Shown: positions 48,001 to 54,629 of the stretch, one piece after another
Layout of the letters: every line of letters begins with the position of its first letter
Position numbering within the stretch: the stretch's first letter is position 1
NCBI GenBank assembly: GCA_017469625.1
Contig: JAFUGA010000060.1
Location: forward strand, 1 to 64,000
Origin: Bacteroidales bacterium
GTDB taxonomy: Bacteria; Bacteroidota; Bacteroidia; Bacteroidales; P3
Direction: 5' to 3'
DNA length: 64,000 nt
Made by a program: the position numbers and the translations under genes
The notes under the pieces: model-generated
Databases searched by the model: none
The model's input: only the letters and a program-made list of their open reading frames with translations
What the model was told of the DNA's origin: nothing

Positions 48001-50975
48001 CGAATGGTTCTGTACAAAATGGAGAATCTTTGGATATAGTAAGGGTACAAATGGGAACAACAGACAACTCTTCTGTTGCAGGTTCAGACACCTACACAGA
48101 CTTCACTCAGACTGTTCCACCTATTATCCTATTCAAAGGAACTACAGACTCTCTTATAGTTCATAATGCAAAAGCACCTGCTATGGAAGTAGGGTCAGCA
48201 CCACAAGCATGGATGAAAGTTTATATAGATTGGGATAGAGATGGAGTATTTGACCCTAACACAGAACTTATGTATTCAGATACTGTATATCCAGACCAAT
48301 CTATAAACCGTACAGATATACAAGTGCCAATATTTACATTCAGTGGAAAAACACGTATGCGTATAATGCTTGCACAAGAAGATTTGGAACACAGTTTTGA
48401 ACCTACAACACAAATAAAGAAAGGTGAGGTAGAAGATTATCTTCTTAATATTCTTCCTATAGAAGAAACAAATGCTCAACTTGTAAGATTTATCACACCA
48501 GAAAGATTTGTTTCAGATGCAAATCAACAGTTGAAAGTCAGACTTAGAAATATGGGTAAATCATCTATAACTTCTGCTACTATAACTTGGTCATTGAATG
48601 ACGGAGCAGAACAAACATACAATTGGACAGGAAACCTTGCTACTTCTGCTTCTCAAGATATAACCATATCCAACCTAAACCTACAATATGGAAACAATAC
48701 TATAAAAGCAGTAGTTTCAGTATTGGGAGATACTTATCCTACAGACGATTCTTTGGAAATGAATGTCTTCTTGTTTAAAACTTATGATATATCTTATGCA
48801 GAAGAGTTTGATGCTATAGATGTTCCAAACTCAGACTTCTATCCATACGAGTTAAATCCTTCTCAGCCTACAAACTGTTGGCAAATGGGAACACCGGGAG
48901 AAGAAAACACAATCATAACTCAAGCATATTCTGAACCTAATTGTTGGAAGACAAATATCAATGGTAAATATCCAAAGAATAATCAAAGTATTTTGTATTC
49001 ACCTGTATTCAATATAGAACTTATAAAACCAGATACTTTGGGCTTTATGCTTAGAACAGTCTTAGGTTCTGCAAATATGACTGTAGAGTATGCAGATTAC
49101 AGAGGAAATTGGCAAAGATTAGGTTCTTATGGAACAGGTAATAATGAAGATACTAATGGATATAATTGGTATAATTCAGAAGATGGATTTACAGGAAACA
49201 ACGGTTCTTGGAAACAAGTTTATTACTCATTAGACCACTTGTTGGCAAATATGGGTATTACGGTTCAGTTCAGATTTGTATTTGAATCTGGCAACTCTGC
49301 AACTACAGAAGGTGTTGCAATAGATAACTTTGAACTAAGAAGAGGTTTAAGAGATAGAGATGCAGGTGTTACATCTATAGAACTTACTCCTACACTTCTT
49401 CCAAACTATGGTTCTTATTTCTATCCAAAAGTAAATGTACATAACTTTGGAAAAGCACCCCTTTCATCAGTACGAGTTTGTTATATGTCAGAAGATATGC
49501 ACATACCTACCTGTGAAGATTTGAACTTAGGTGAAAATGGTATAGCACCGGGTGGAGATTATGAATATACATTTATCTCAGGGCACTATTTGGACGTTAC
49601 TATGCCAGACCCATTCACTATAGTATCATTCACACGTTTGCAACAAGACTTATATCAAGACAATGATTCGGTATGGGCAAACATAGTTATAGGACCTTTG
49701 GAAAAAGATGCTGCTATTGTTGCTATAGAAAACCCAGGCTCACAAATCGTTTCAAATGACGATATAGAAATAGGTATAAGAGTAAGAAACTATGGTCTTA
49801 CTCCTATAACTGAACTACCTGTTGCATACGCTGTTTCTGGTGGAAATGTTGTAGAAGAAGTTATAACCTTTAACCCACCTTTGTACAACGGAGATGAATA
49901 TGTATATAGATTCAATCATACTTATCATGCACCGTACGGTTCTGTAAATCTAAAATCTTGGGTAGGTTTAGAGGGCGACTATTACCACGATAACGATACT
50001 CTTTACAAACGTTTGGAAGGAACAAACTATACTCAAGATATAGAAGCACGTTACATTACTATAGATGATACAGATCCTAACTCTATAGGTGTTCAGTTAG
50101 CATTCCTAAACCGTAGTTCAAGGGGTGTTGGCAACATAAGAGTAGGTTACTATTATGACAACAATCCTGGCAACGCTGTAGAAGAAACCTATCGTTTGGG
50201 TTCTGTCCTTCCTGCTGGCGAGTATGGATACCACTATTTTGCACAAAAACTACAAAGAAGAGTTTATCAGTCAATATGTGCTTATGTTATAGTTGATAAC
50301 GAAGTAGATAAGACAAACGATACTACTTGTGCAATATATATGGGTTACAAAGACGGTGTAGCAGACTCTATCTTCATAGAACAAACTGTTGCTGAAGATT
50401 GTTTAGTACAACTCGTAGGACACAATGGAGGAACTATAGGTGGTGTTACTCCTATAGTAACAGCACATCTTGTTATAGATGGAAATTGGAATAACGTTAT
50501 AACAGAAACATTCACTTGGGATTATGATGAACCAAATCCTAACCTAAGAAGATATATGACGTTCTCTTATCGTATTCCAAAATCTGAAAACGGACAGTAC
50601 AACATACTTGCTTGGTTAGATTATCCATCAGATGCTGCTCATTGGAACGATACTACTCATGCTTATCAAGTAAAATCTTATGTAGGTTTAGAAGATAGTA
50701 TTCAGATGACAGAAAGTGGATTTATCTTGGAACAAAATACACCTAATCCATTAAAAGACCAAACTCGCATAGGTTTTGTATTGCCACAAGCAGGAGAGAT
50801 TCAGTTCTATGTAACCAACACTGTAGGTCAAATCATCTACACAAAACAAGGTGAGTACAAAGAGGGTAGAAACTTTATAGATTTTGATGCAAGTCAATTA
50901 GAAGAAGGAGTTTACTACTATGTTATGACTTACAAGAACGAAAAACAGATGAAGAAGATGATAATAATAAGATAG
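39099..50975 (+). CDS. Giant T9SS-secreted multi-domain surface protein (3958 aa)
   Basis: The signal peptide (residues 1-20) ends SYAQ. An N-terminal jelly-roll domain follows (about 21-245, HVTFESGLPSGWVAST). A pair of related modules lies at about 350-540 and 1745-1920 (YKAQEMLEAGFGPGKLAGI; YLLKAENLQNAGFTAGNINSI). CARDB-like repeats end in WSLND/WSVNG...YNWTGNL. Two right-handed beta-helices are at about 700-1150 and 2060-2490 (ITFEGESATQKPIF; VTFRGETGETLPIL). A lamin-tail-like domain is near 1345-1525 and a GEVED domain near 2970-3120 (WMKVYIDWDRDGVFDPNTE). A type A sorting domain ends the protein (PNPLKDQTRIGFVLP...MKKMIIIR). It is probably an adhesin or scaffold displayed by PorV/PorU. 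The single frame of 11.9 kb is intact. Confidence 0.93.
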   Translation: MKRLTLLLVCSLLGFVYSYAQPNLLEHVTFESGLPSGWVASTNASVTDVIASTGEKSFRMQPSSTGMVTLTSPVYNITANSGVRLEFSQIPLLKNKEGGADMGGYLQIKVGSGEWLTLNNGGNSRTSPGDLDVTYGQGETWASVFSGFSSFYYWNQYFGTSAISLTDLLTYLGDETNDYYNIVTWKNAVFYLADRLTSSGTSFQLRFVIPQYSTANANAYSAGWFIDDIRLYVAATPGDEVRVPQITNKVSYPNMMNYPNCSDALISLDLRDNNGAISSVPDSLYVEYFTDGDSTIRKVLFTHNTGVNYSAVIPYAGVDSVISWRAVINDHKGNVTTFPFAYGQFNRFRSVLPYVGNEPIKTSGLSSQAVVFNTAMTKTEYQIRYKAQEMLEAGFGPGKLAGISMNLTEAAAGTVISQFKISVSQIPASKVLDNYAPETGLQTVYSRNSYTIPSTGWTYFSFDDFDPNFVFVWDGTSDILIKTCYENKTGSGTTKVECFSSNQSVLKFESATSNIEACMSSFDVVTPYLNYKPNFKFNFENTCHFQYDAAVSRAKILQPTPATTCSGEMPTTAFCTSGTPSQLKVYLRNDGTDVLQSIKVSWMLNDDPSTVASSTWNGTLSAGDSVQYLLTSNFLPPVGEHKLSIWTEMVDENTIDWNYNNDTAFFTLIVSEGAMNGEYAIGEVDGISANRTFTDFESAFLMLINSGVNAPVSFKIKYEPHKYDSIQIKFPNCIQGLSTTNTITFEGESATQKPIFFSGDTTAPVFTLDNVHHFIFKNLRFNNNGLISDDNANISVVRMIQGTSDIKFIDCDFATYGESDGYNARIAKINSILNIGASNNVEIDGCTFSGAATNQISIIGFSPLQPSNNVVIKNSTFNISQDYFQAQNGNTSIIVTGSSIYAQYTKNLVLNNNVFKTNYLLREDGQHNYTTVNYALTLLNAKTQIERNNFVLEGISAMSLSQIDSSRIANNKISLNRYELGTAYITYGVNFLTGNKDTIVYNNIYGKSLDSYDKRVVGLNLGSGQSVENVIVKNNIIVSDGYGFASVVRPEGNVNASYTLSNNLYYKTSSVENMPLLSYNGSTSTSVGQWPTLTQETASYYDQDPIFPAWNNLDATNTLVCEQGTNIPSITTDFYGSERPTTTNPCIGAREFTPPQSNVYVISTGLTNGNFDGVSSYTNCDFGTESVFVSFQNLSANIIPSSSAIFKYRVNNGSTVTETLPFNIEPDSVYTYVFTTTKNFATTGTADETFTIRTWSAIPEDTVNNNDTAYASVISLYQLPALTPQSQNVNYGTEADLTVSINDSVYWYLSESDEIPTLKSQTYHTPVLYHDTTFYFSRKSEIPVLKITEIQLSKAASAVGVTENLPAWVSSNTAIEISNFGSGDLNMTGYKLYVSKVTGSATELPTTGNNYKTYNFPNNYVLRAGTSVVLLAANSTTEDDTVALATSLSSTFANQTAKTGFVIANANNTVVDAVAINGATFASSVNVPSSVWSSTTLNTAGSAGIIRTANTATGWQVASNNNKMTIGTFNAGLQVYRDNGCFGDKTPYNVVVTNAPINDIALTDIRIVNYEDVSSSCAMGNETIVLTMTNSGINPTASTIPLVCEVYDGETLVSTINESCSSSLNQFDTVEYTFTTPIDMSATTVSRDLTIKVYLYQSTETITFNDTISTHITSLVTPSAPVIAGVTIPYATTATLSSTSNNIVVWYENQTTNEELARGIFTTPILYENQTYYVGSILVSTEDVTVGNGTLTNATSTTGYPGPLNCKQKNVKEQYLLKAENLQNAGFTAGNINSIAFDVATVSVGNGQPAARLLNYNVKLGQTQNAQLSSWVSDMTTVYSTDQIDFQTTNTGWYSMTFDDPYYWDGVSNLVVEVCFSSPNTNSYVTTRMTATDYKASCSYRSPSNAGCTWTGNPTKLYDSIPNMKFNVEKLGCTSERLPVQVTVESSPSCEVGLESITSPSEDIVMSGETNNIEVVLKNYGSDNLTSANISWSVNGAEPTVYNWTGNLVEGETQTVVIGTYTFTPGSIELVAYVDKDCDIVKTNDTVSKTFSACLGNNTSVVEYTISATDEDADFSSFTSAVDALKESGLCGPVIFNVAAGTYNEQVEIPEISGISETNTVTFRGETGETLPILTYSVANASTYAALILDETSHIYFENIEIQSASSSYPDLVRLITTNDIKFSNVVFSSLGTVGTTLVKLEGQNMNTEFTNNTFTNGLNFIVSNPVSVDSIPQGLKLSNNVFSTFTNFAVSLNTYLDVEISNNKIRAYDATVAGTAISVKNIGGVSSINSNDIFVEKSNKVRVGINVKGSDFTMLQPMLVYNNAVAINGITGSTAINSIGIDIDSSSYVYAYYNTVRVFPSTNSASSIAMKVGGHASNINVRNNNFENAGKGFAYHVTSANSISISNNNNYYTTGTKLAYWGANIANIDALRTANSMDEASTNVTSPFASDSLLKLTYPTDIVYGAEPIEEINTDILGRTRPVSPHPTMGAYEYVFPTHDAGVTEIVEPVNTISYVEGDPITITARLKNFGLYSLTSMDVVVNLKTSEDGEILQTITGHSDQVLAPLELSDYTFTTDLIPPLNDPYTDSLYVEVYTVMDDDAEAQNDTAGVYIKVIPAYNVYVQKTQPITERCQLHAVPIQAVIQNKGEKTIDNSQNLQITYEVQGRPDLTVTEQITFPYTDPEIGLVQSLQKNATMTYVFNQLADLYPLGNSDTVWKLRTYITCSYDHVPVGSNSNDTSAYINVTSRRSPNPPVTHNDTIDYGTHAMPTATQENNLAIKWYTSTSDAEPFYAPTNYQASTRYTTPDRMYQNETYYLRVNLTGSYPCASDFAPVSIIVKDREPVEMAANRVITPYITEGINGRVYTEEDTVSVELVNYGTQNATNFNVTYSLQKGNQDPILVTETCHDVVAPDATYTYKFNTLADLSEVATYRIIAWVKATGDNVPKNDTTETVFAIKPLNGNTVYPNGSVQNGESLDIVRVQMGTTDNSSVAGSDTYTDFTQTVPPIILFKGTTDSLIVHNAKAPAMEVGSAPQAWMKVYIDWDRDGVFDPNTELMYSDTVYPDQSINRTDIQVPIFTFSGKTRMRIMLAQEDLEHSFEPTTQIKKGEVEDYLLNILPIEETNAQLVRFITPERFVSDANQQLKVRLRNMGKSSITSATITWSLNDGAEQTYNWTGNLATSASQDITISNLNLQYGNNTIKAVVSVLGDTYPTDDSLEMNVFLFKTYDISYAEEFDAIDVPNSDFYPYELNPSQPTNCWQMGTPGEENTIITQAYSEPNCWKTNINGKYPKNNQSILYSPVFNIELIKPDTLGFMLRTVLGSANMTVEYADYRGNWQRLGSYGTGNNEDTNGYNWYNSEDGFTGNNGSWKQVYYSLDHLLANMGITVQFRFVFESGNSATTEGVAIDNFELRRGLRDRDAGVTSIELTPTLLPNYGSYFYPKVNVHNFGKAPLSSVRVCYMSEDMHIPTCEDLNLGENGIAPGGDYEYTFISGHYLDVTMPDPFTIVSFTRLQQDLYQDNDSVWANIVIGPLEKDAAIVAIENPGSQIVSNDDIEIGIRVRNYGLTPITELPVAYAVSGGNVVEEVITFNPPLYNGDEYVYRFNHTYHAPYGSVNLKSWVGLEGDYYHDNDTLYKRLEGTNYTQDIEARYITIDDTDPNSIGVQLAFLNRSSRGVGNIRVGYYYDNNPGNAVEETYRLGSVLPAGEYGYHYFAQKLQRRVYQSICAYVIVDNEVDKTNDTTCAIYMGYKDGVADSIFIEQTVAEDCLVQLVGHNGGTIGGVTPIVTAHLVIDGNWNNVITETFTWDYDEPNPNLRRYMTFSYRIPKSENGQYNILAWLDYPSDAAHWNDTTHAYQVKSYVGLEDSIQMTESGFILEQNTPNPLKDQTRIGFVLPQAGEIQFYVTNTVGQIIYTKQGEYKEGRNFIDFDASQLEEGVYYYVMTYKNEKQMKKMIIIR

Positions 50976-50999
50976 TTATTCGTTTCGTGTTTTTATTTG

Positions 51000-51032
51000 A
51001 AAGACCGTCTTTATTAACAGACGGTCTTTTCT
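51000..51032 (+). terminator. Terminator of the giant gene
   Basis: AAAGACCGTCT pairs with AGACGGTCTTT across TTATTAAC, followed by TCTTCTT. Confidence 0.92.
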
Positions 51033-51083
51033 TCTTCATTTTAATTTTAGAAGAAATAGTATTAACATAAAAAAATATAAAAG

Positions 51084-51707
51084 ATGAAAAAAACATTATT
51101 TACAGTATTGCTAATATTTATAAGTGCAACTATAACATTAGGACAAGAAGAATGGGAATTGCCAAAAAGTTGGCAAGAAAGAGATTTAAGACCAATAGAG
51201 AAAGTAGAAATGCTTTCAGAATTAACAAAAGACACCATAGATAAATTAGAAAAAGAATATGAATATGGTGGAGATGTAGGCGGAATGATACGAGAAGTTG
51301 ATTATAATATAGACAACTCAGGGCAATGGGACACACTAAAAGATGGTGGTTTATTATGGCGTTTTGCTGTATGTAGTCCAAAAGCAAGATTTATAAATGT
51401 TTTATTTAATAAGTTTTCTATACCATATTGTGCTAAAGTGTATATTTATGGATATAATGATATTCGTAATAGAACGTTTAAACAAAATAGAAACCAAATT
51501 TTAGATGATAGTTATAATGAACACATAGATACTTTAGGATACATATTTTCTTTATTTATGCTGACAGATACAATAGTCCTTGAATATTATATTCCACCTT
51601 ATGCAAAAGAAAAAGGTACTCTCTCTATAGATAGAATAGGGCATATGTTTAGTTATAGAGAATCTGGATATGTAAAAGTAGGAACAAAACGAAACGAAGA
51701 GATATAA
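51084..51707 (+). CDS. Orphan prodomain of a trypsin-like secreted protease, copy 1
   Basis: 207 residues. The signal peptide ends LGQ. IREVDYNIDNSGQWDTLKDGGLLWRFAV, FNKFSIPYCAKVYIYGYND and TIVLEYYIPPYAKEKGTLSIDRIGHMF match the N-terminal propeptide of lysyl-endopeptidase-like serine proteases of Bacteroidota. The reading frame stops where the protease domain would begin, with no catalytic His/Asp/Ser part. The final residues (TKRNEEI) are encoded in the stem of the terminator. A paralogue follows after 66 bp with matching flanks, showing tandem duplication. Possible roles are a leftover, an inhibitor or a chaperone; none is proven. Confidence 0.72.
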   Translation: MKKTLFTVLLIFISATITLGQEEWELPKSWQERDLRPIEKVEMLSELTKDTIDKLEKEYEYGGDVGGMIREVDYNIDNSGQWDTLKDGGLLWRFAVCSPKARFINVLFNKFSIPYCAKVYIYGYNDIRNRTFKQNRNQILDDSYNEHIDTLGYIFSLFMLTDTIVLEYYIPPYAKEKGTLSIDRIGHMFSYRESGYVKVGTKRNEEI

Positions 51708-51738
51708 AATAAAACAATAATCTCTTCGTTTTAATTTT
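51692..51738 (+). terminator. Terminator overlapping the end of prodomain gene 1
   Basis: AAACGAAGAGAT (51692-51703) pairs with ATCTCTTCGTTT (51720-51731). The first arm is coding and the stop codon lies in the loop. Confidence 0.85.
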
Positions 51739-51773
51739 AGAAGAAATAGTATTAACATAAAAAAATATAAAAA

Positions 51774-52388
51774 ATGAAAAAGATATTATTCACAGTATTG
51801 CTAATGTTTATAAGTGTAACTGTAACATTAGGACAAGAAGAATGGGAATTACCAAGAAGTTGGCAAGAAAGAGATTTAAGACCAATAGATAAAGTAGAAA
51901 TGCTTAAAGAATTAACAAAGGATTCAATAGAAAAATTGCAGAAAGGTAAACTTGGATTTTTGGCAGGAATAGCACGAATAGTTGATTATAATATAGACAA
52001 CTCAGGACAATGGGATACACTAAAAGATGGTAGTCTATTATGGCGAATTGCAATTCGTTGTCAAAACGCAGTAGAAACAAATGTAGAATTTAATAAGTTT
52101 TATATTCCTAAAGGTGCGAAAGTCTATGTTTATGGATATGACCAGATGCGGAGAGATAGATTTTACAAACATTATAACCAAATTTTTGATGAGAGTTATA
52201 ATATGACAGATAGTTCTCTAAATATAGTTTCTTTTTTGATGAGAACCGATACAATAGTTGTAGAGTATTACATACCGCCATATACAAAAGAAAAGGGTAA
52301 TCTTTCAATAACAAGTGTAGGAGATATATTTGGTTATAGAGATTCTGGGTATATAAATGTAGGAACAAAGCGAAACGAAGAGATATAA
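51774..52388 (+). CDS. Orphan prodomain of a trypsin-like secreted protease, copy 2
   Basis: 204 residues, with the same plan as the gene at 51084. Near-identical signal peptide and N-terminus (EEWELPRSWQERDLRPIDKVEML), RIVDYNIDNSGQWDTLKDGSLLWRIAI, FNKFYIPKGAKVYVYGYD (closer to the family consensus than copy 1), TIVVEYYIPPYTKEKGNL, and the same GTKRNEEI end. The 5' flank AGAAATAGTATTAACATAA is shared with copy 1, so the duplicated unit includes the leader and terminator. No protease remnant lies downstream. Confidence 0.72.
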   Translation: MKKILFTVLLMFISVTVTLGQEEWELPRSWQERDLRPIDKVEMLKELTKDSIEKLQKGKLGFLAGIARIVDYNIDNSGQWDTLKDGSLLWRIAIRCQNAVETNVEFNKFYIPKGAKVYVYGYDQMRRDRFYKHYNQIFDESYNMTDSSLNIVSFLMRTDTIVVEYYIPPYTKEKGNLSITSVGDIFGYRDSGYINVGTKRNEEI

Positions 52389-52424
52389 AATAAAACAATA
52401 ATCTCTTCGTTTTTTTGTTTTTCT
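52373..52424 (+). terminator. Terminator overlapping the end of prodomain gene 2
   Basis: The same stem as at 51692 (AAACGAAGAGAT/ATCTCTTCGTTT), but here followed by a better T-run (TTTTTTTGTTTTT). Confidence 0.9.
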
Positions 52425-52546
52425 ATATGATACTTTTGTTATACCCTTTCTTCGTTTGACAGAAAGGGGAGGAGTAGTAGAAAAATTCTTTTGTGGAATA
52501 GGTGTTATACGAAGGAAAACATAACTAGAATTTGAAAAATATGTTA

Positions 52547-52554
52547 TATCTTTG
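52547..52554 (+). promoter_or_regulatory. purD promoter -7 box
   Basis: TATCTTTG followed by CA, 44 bp before the purD ATG. It lies inside the upstream extension of the open frame, which rules out starts before it. Confidence 0.65.
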
Positions 52555-52597
52555 CAATGTAAATAATAATTCAGTAATCAAAACAAAAAATAATACT

Positions 52598-53872
52598 ATG
52601 AATATTTTATTATTGGGTAGCGGAGGAAGAGAATCTGCTTTGGCAAGAGTAATAGCAAACAGTAAAAGGACAGAACATTTTTTTATCTCATCAGGAAATC
52701 CCGGTATGGAAGAGTGGGGTAAATGTGTATCACTTAATGGATTTGAAGAGATAGGTTCATTTTGTCAAAAAGAGAAGATAGATATTCTTGTTGTGGGACC
52801 AGAACAACCTTTGGTAGATGGTATAGGAGATTATTTCTCAGAGCAAGAATCTTTAAAAAATATAATAGTTGTAGGACCTAACAAGGTGGCAGCACAATTG
52901 GAGGGTAGCAAAGATTTTTCTAAAGATTTTATGTTTAGATACAATATTCCTACAGCGAAATACCGCACATTTACCAAAGATAATATTCAGGAGGGAAAAG
53001 ATTTTCTTCGCACATTGCAAGCACCTTATGTTTTGAAAGCAGACGGTTTGGCAGCAGGAAAAGGTGTTCTTATTCTAAACTCTTTATCCGAAGCAGAAGA
53101 AGAGTTAGAAAATATGTTGAAAAATGAGAAGTTTGGCAAAGCCTCTGCAAAGGTGGTAATAGAAGAATATTTGTCGGGTGTAGAGTGTAGTGTTTTTGTT
53201 CTAACAGACGGAGATAATTACATACTTCTTCCAGAGGCAAAGGACTATAAAAGGGTAGGAGAGGGCGATACAGGTTTGAATACAGGAGGTATGGGAAGTA
53301 TCTCACCTGTTCCTTTCTGCGATAAAACTTTTATGCAAAAGGTAGAACAGAGAATAATTCAACCGACTATAGAAGGACTAAAAAAAGACAAGATACATTA
53401 TCAAGGTTTTATATTTTTCGGTCTTATGAATGTGAAAGGAGACCCATACGTAATAGAGTATAACGTACGAATGGGTGATCCTGAAAGTGAGAGTGTTTTT
53501 GCACGTTTTGATTCAGATATAGTAGAAGCCTTTGAACTTATGGGAAAGAAAGAATTGGATAAATATCAACTGAAAATATCCGAAAAAACAGCTACAACTG
53601 TTATGTTGTGTTCTGGTGGTTACCCAGAAAATTATGAGAAAGGCAAGATTATAAATGGATTAGACAAAGTGCAGAACGCTATAGTATATCATGCAGGTAC
53701 AAAGAAAGATAATGAAAACAATATACTAACAAACGGAGGTAGAGTTTTAGCAGTTACCTGCTTGGCAGATGATATGCAACAAGCCTTGAACCTTTGTTAT
53801 GAAAATATAAACAAAATATCTTTTGATAAGATGTATTATAGAAAAGATATAGGCAAAGATTTAATGAAATAA
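52598..53872 (+). CDS. purD: PurD, phosphoribosylamine-glycine ligase
   Basis: 424 residues from ATG 52598 (MNILLLGSGGRESALA). The longer frame to 52532 crosses the promoter and is rejected. The N-domain GSGGRESALARV is followed by VVGPEQPLVDGIGDYF. The ATP-grasp domain has VLKADGLAAGKGVLI, VVIEEYLSGVECSVFVLTDG, and YVIEYNVRMGDPESE with the metal-binding Glu/Asn. The enzyme makes glycinamide ribonucleotide in purine synthesis. It stands alone among envelope genes. Confidence 0.96.
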   Translation: MNILLLGSGGRESALARVIANSKRTEHFFISSGNPGMEEWGKCVSLNGFEEIGSFCQKEKIDILVVGPEQPLVDGIGDYFSEQESLKNIIVVGPNKVAAQLEGSKDFSKDFMFRYNIPTAKYRTFTKDNIQEGKDFLRTLQAPYVLKADGLAAGKGVLILNSLSEAEEELENMLKNEKFGKASAKVVIEEYLSGVECSVFVLTDGDNYILLPEAKDYKRVGEGDTGLNTGGMGSISPVPFCDKTFMQKVEQRIIQPTIEGLKKDKIHYQGFIFFGLMNVKGDPYVIEYNVRMGDPESESVFARFDSDIVEAFELMGKKELDKYQLKISEKTATTVMLCSGGYPENYEKGKIINGLDKVQNAIVYHAGTKKDNENNILTNGGRVLAVTCLADDMQQALNLCYENINKISFDKMYYRKDIGKDLMK

Positions 53873-53899
53873 CTAATAATCCAAAAACCATATTCCAAT

Positions 53900-53944
53900 A
53901 AAACAAAGTTCTATACCAAATATAGAACTTTGTTTTTCTTTTTT
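53900..53944 (+). terminator. purD terminator built from the 21-bp repeat motif
   Basis: AAAACAAAGTTCTATA (53900-53915) pairs perfectly with TATAGAACTTTGTTTT (53921-53936) across CCAAA, then TTCTTTTTT. The arm is the core of the 21-bp unit (AAAACAAAGTTCTA), here in a single working hairpin. Confidence 0.92.
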
Positions 53945-54031
53945 AACCAAAATATTTTATTATAAGAATAAAAAATAGTATATCTGCAAAAGAGAATAAA
54001 TGGTACTTTAATAACAAAATCATATAAGGCA

Positions 54032-54447
54032 ATGAAAACAATAAAAGCAACATTCTTACTACTGTTTATTGCAGTATTCACAGGGTTAACTTTCGTTAGT
54101 TGTTCAGAAGATGAAGACGATAGGGTATCTACTTGGGTATCTAAGGTGAATGGTACTCGTTCTATTACAATGAAATTGTATGAAAAAGAACGAAAATTCT
54201 ATACAACAACGATTGGAGAAGATGATTATCGTATATGTTTTATGAATGATACATGGTGGGAATACAAGTATCTAAATAAAAAAGAAATATAAAGGAAGGT
54301 GATTATGAATATAAAGGACTTGACGGTGATGAACCATTATGGGAGATAGAAAAGAAATCTGGAGATACTTGGATATGGCATTATATAGGTATTCGTTATA
54401 TGGATTTAATGGGTATATACGACTATGAATTTAAAAGAACATACTAA
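54032..54447 (+). pseudogene. Frameshifted small lipoprotein gene
   Basis: The signal peptide TFLLLFIAVFTGLTFVSC is followed by SEDEDD and a frame that stops at 54290. Restoring one A in the A6 run at about 54278-54283 continues the frame through EGDYEYKGLDGDEPLWEIEKKSG to TAA at 54445-54447, giving about 138 residues, the length of the intact relative at 34684. It could be recent decay, homopolymer-based on/off switching, or an assembly error. Confidence 0.75.
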
Positions 54448-54470
54448 CCTATAACAAATTTTCACCCCAA

Positions 54471-54617
54471 CAAAACAAAGACACAAATTTCTAAAACTTC
54501 GTTTCACTCTCACGAAACTTGATTCTAATTTTCTAAAACAAAGTTCTACGAAATTAAAACAAAGAGATAGAAAATTAAAACGAAGTTTCGTTAGAGTAGA
54601 ACTTGATTTTGGTTAAA
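54471..54617. repeat. Array F of the 21-bp repeat (7 units, mixed orientation)
   Basis: Seven in-register units between convergent genes, including inverted forms (TAAAACTTCG, CGAAACTTGA, TAGAACTTGA) and forward forms (TAAAACAAAG). An inverted unit facing a forward one makes a hairpin near 54516-54547. Confidence 0.85.
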
Positions 54618-54629
54618 AGGTGGTTTATA

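Noticed and set aside
52428-52546. Possible fourth companion-element copy around CTTTCTTCGTTTGACAGAAAG
   Set aside because: It has a hairpin but lacks both TAGAACA end motifs.
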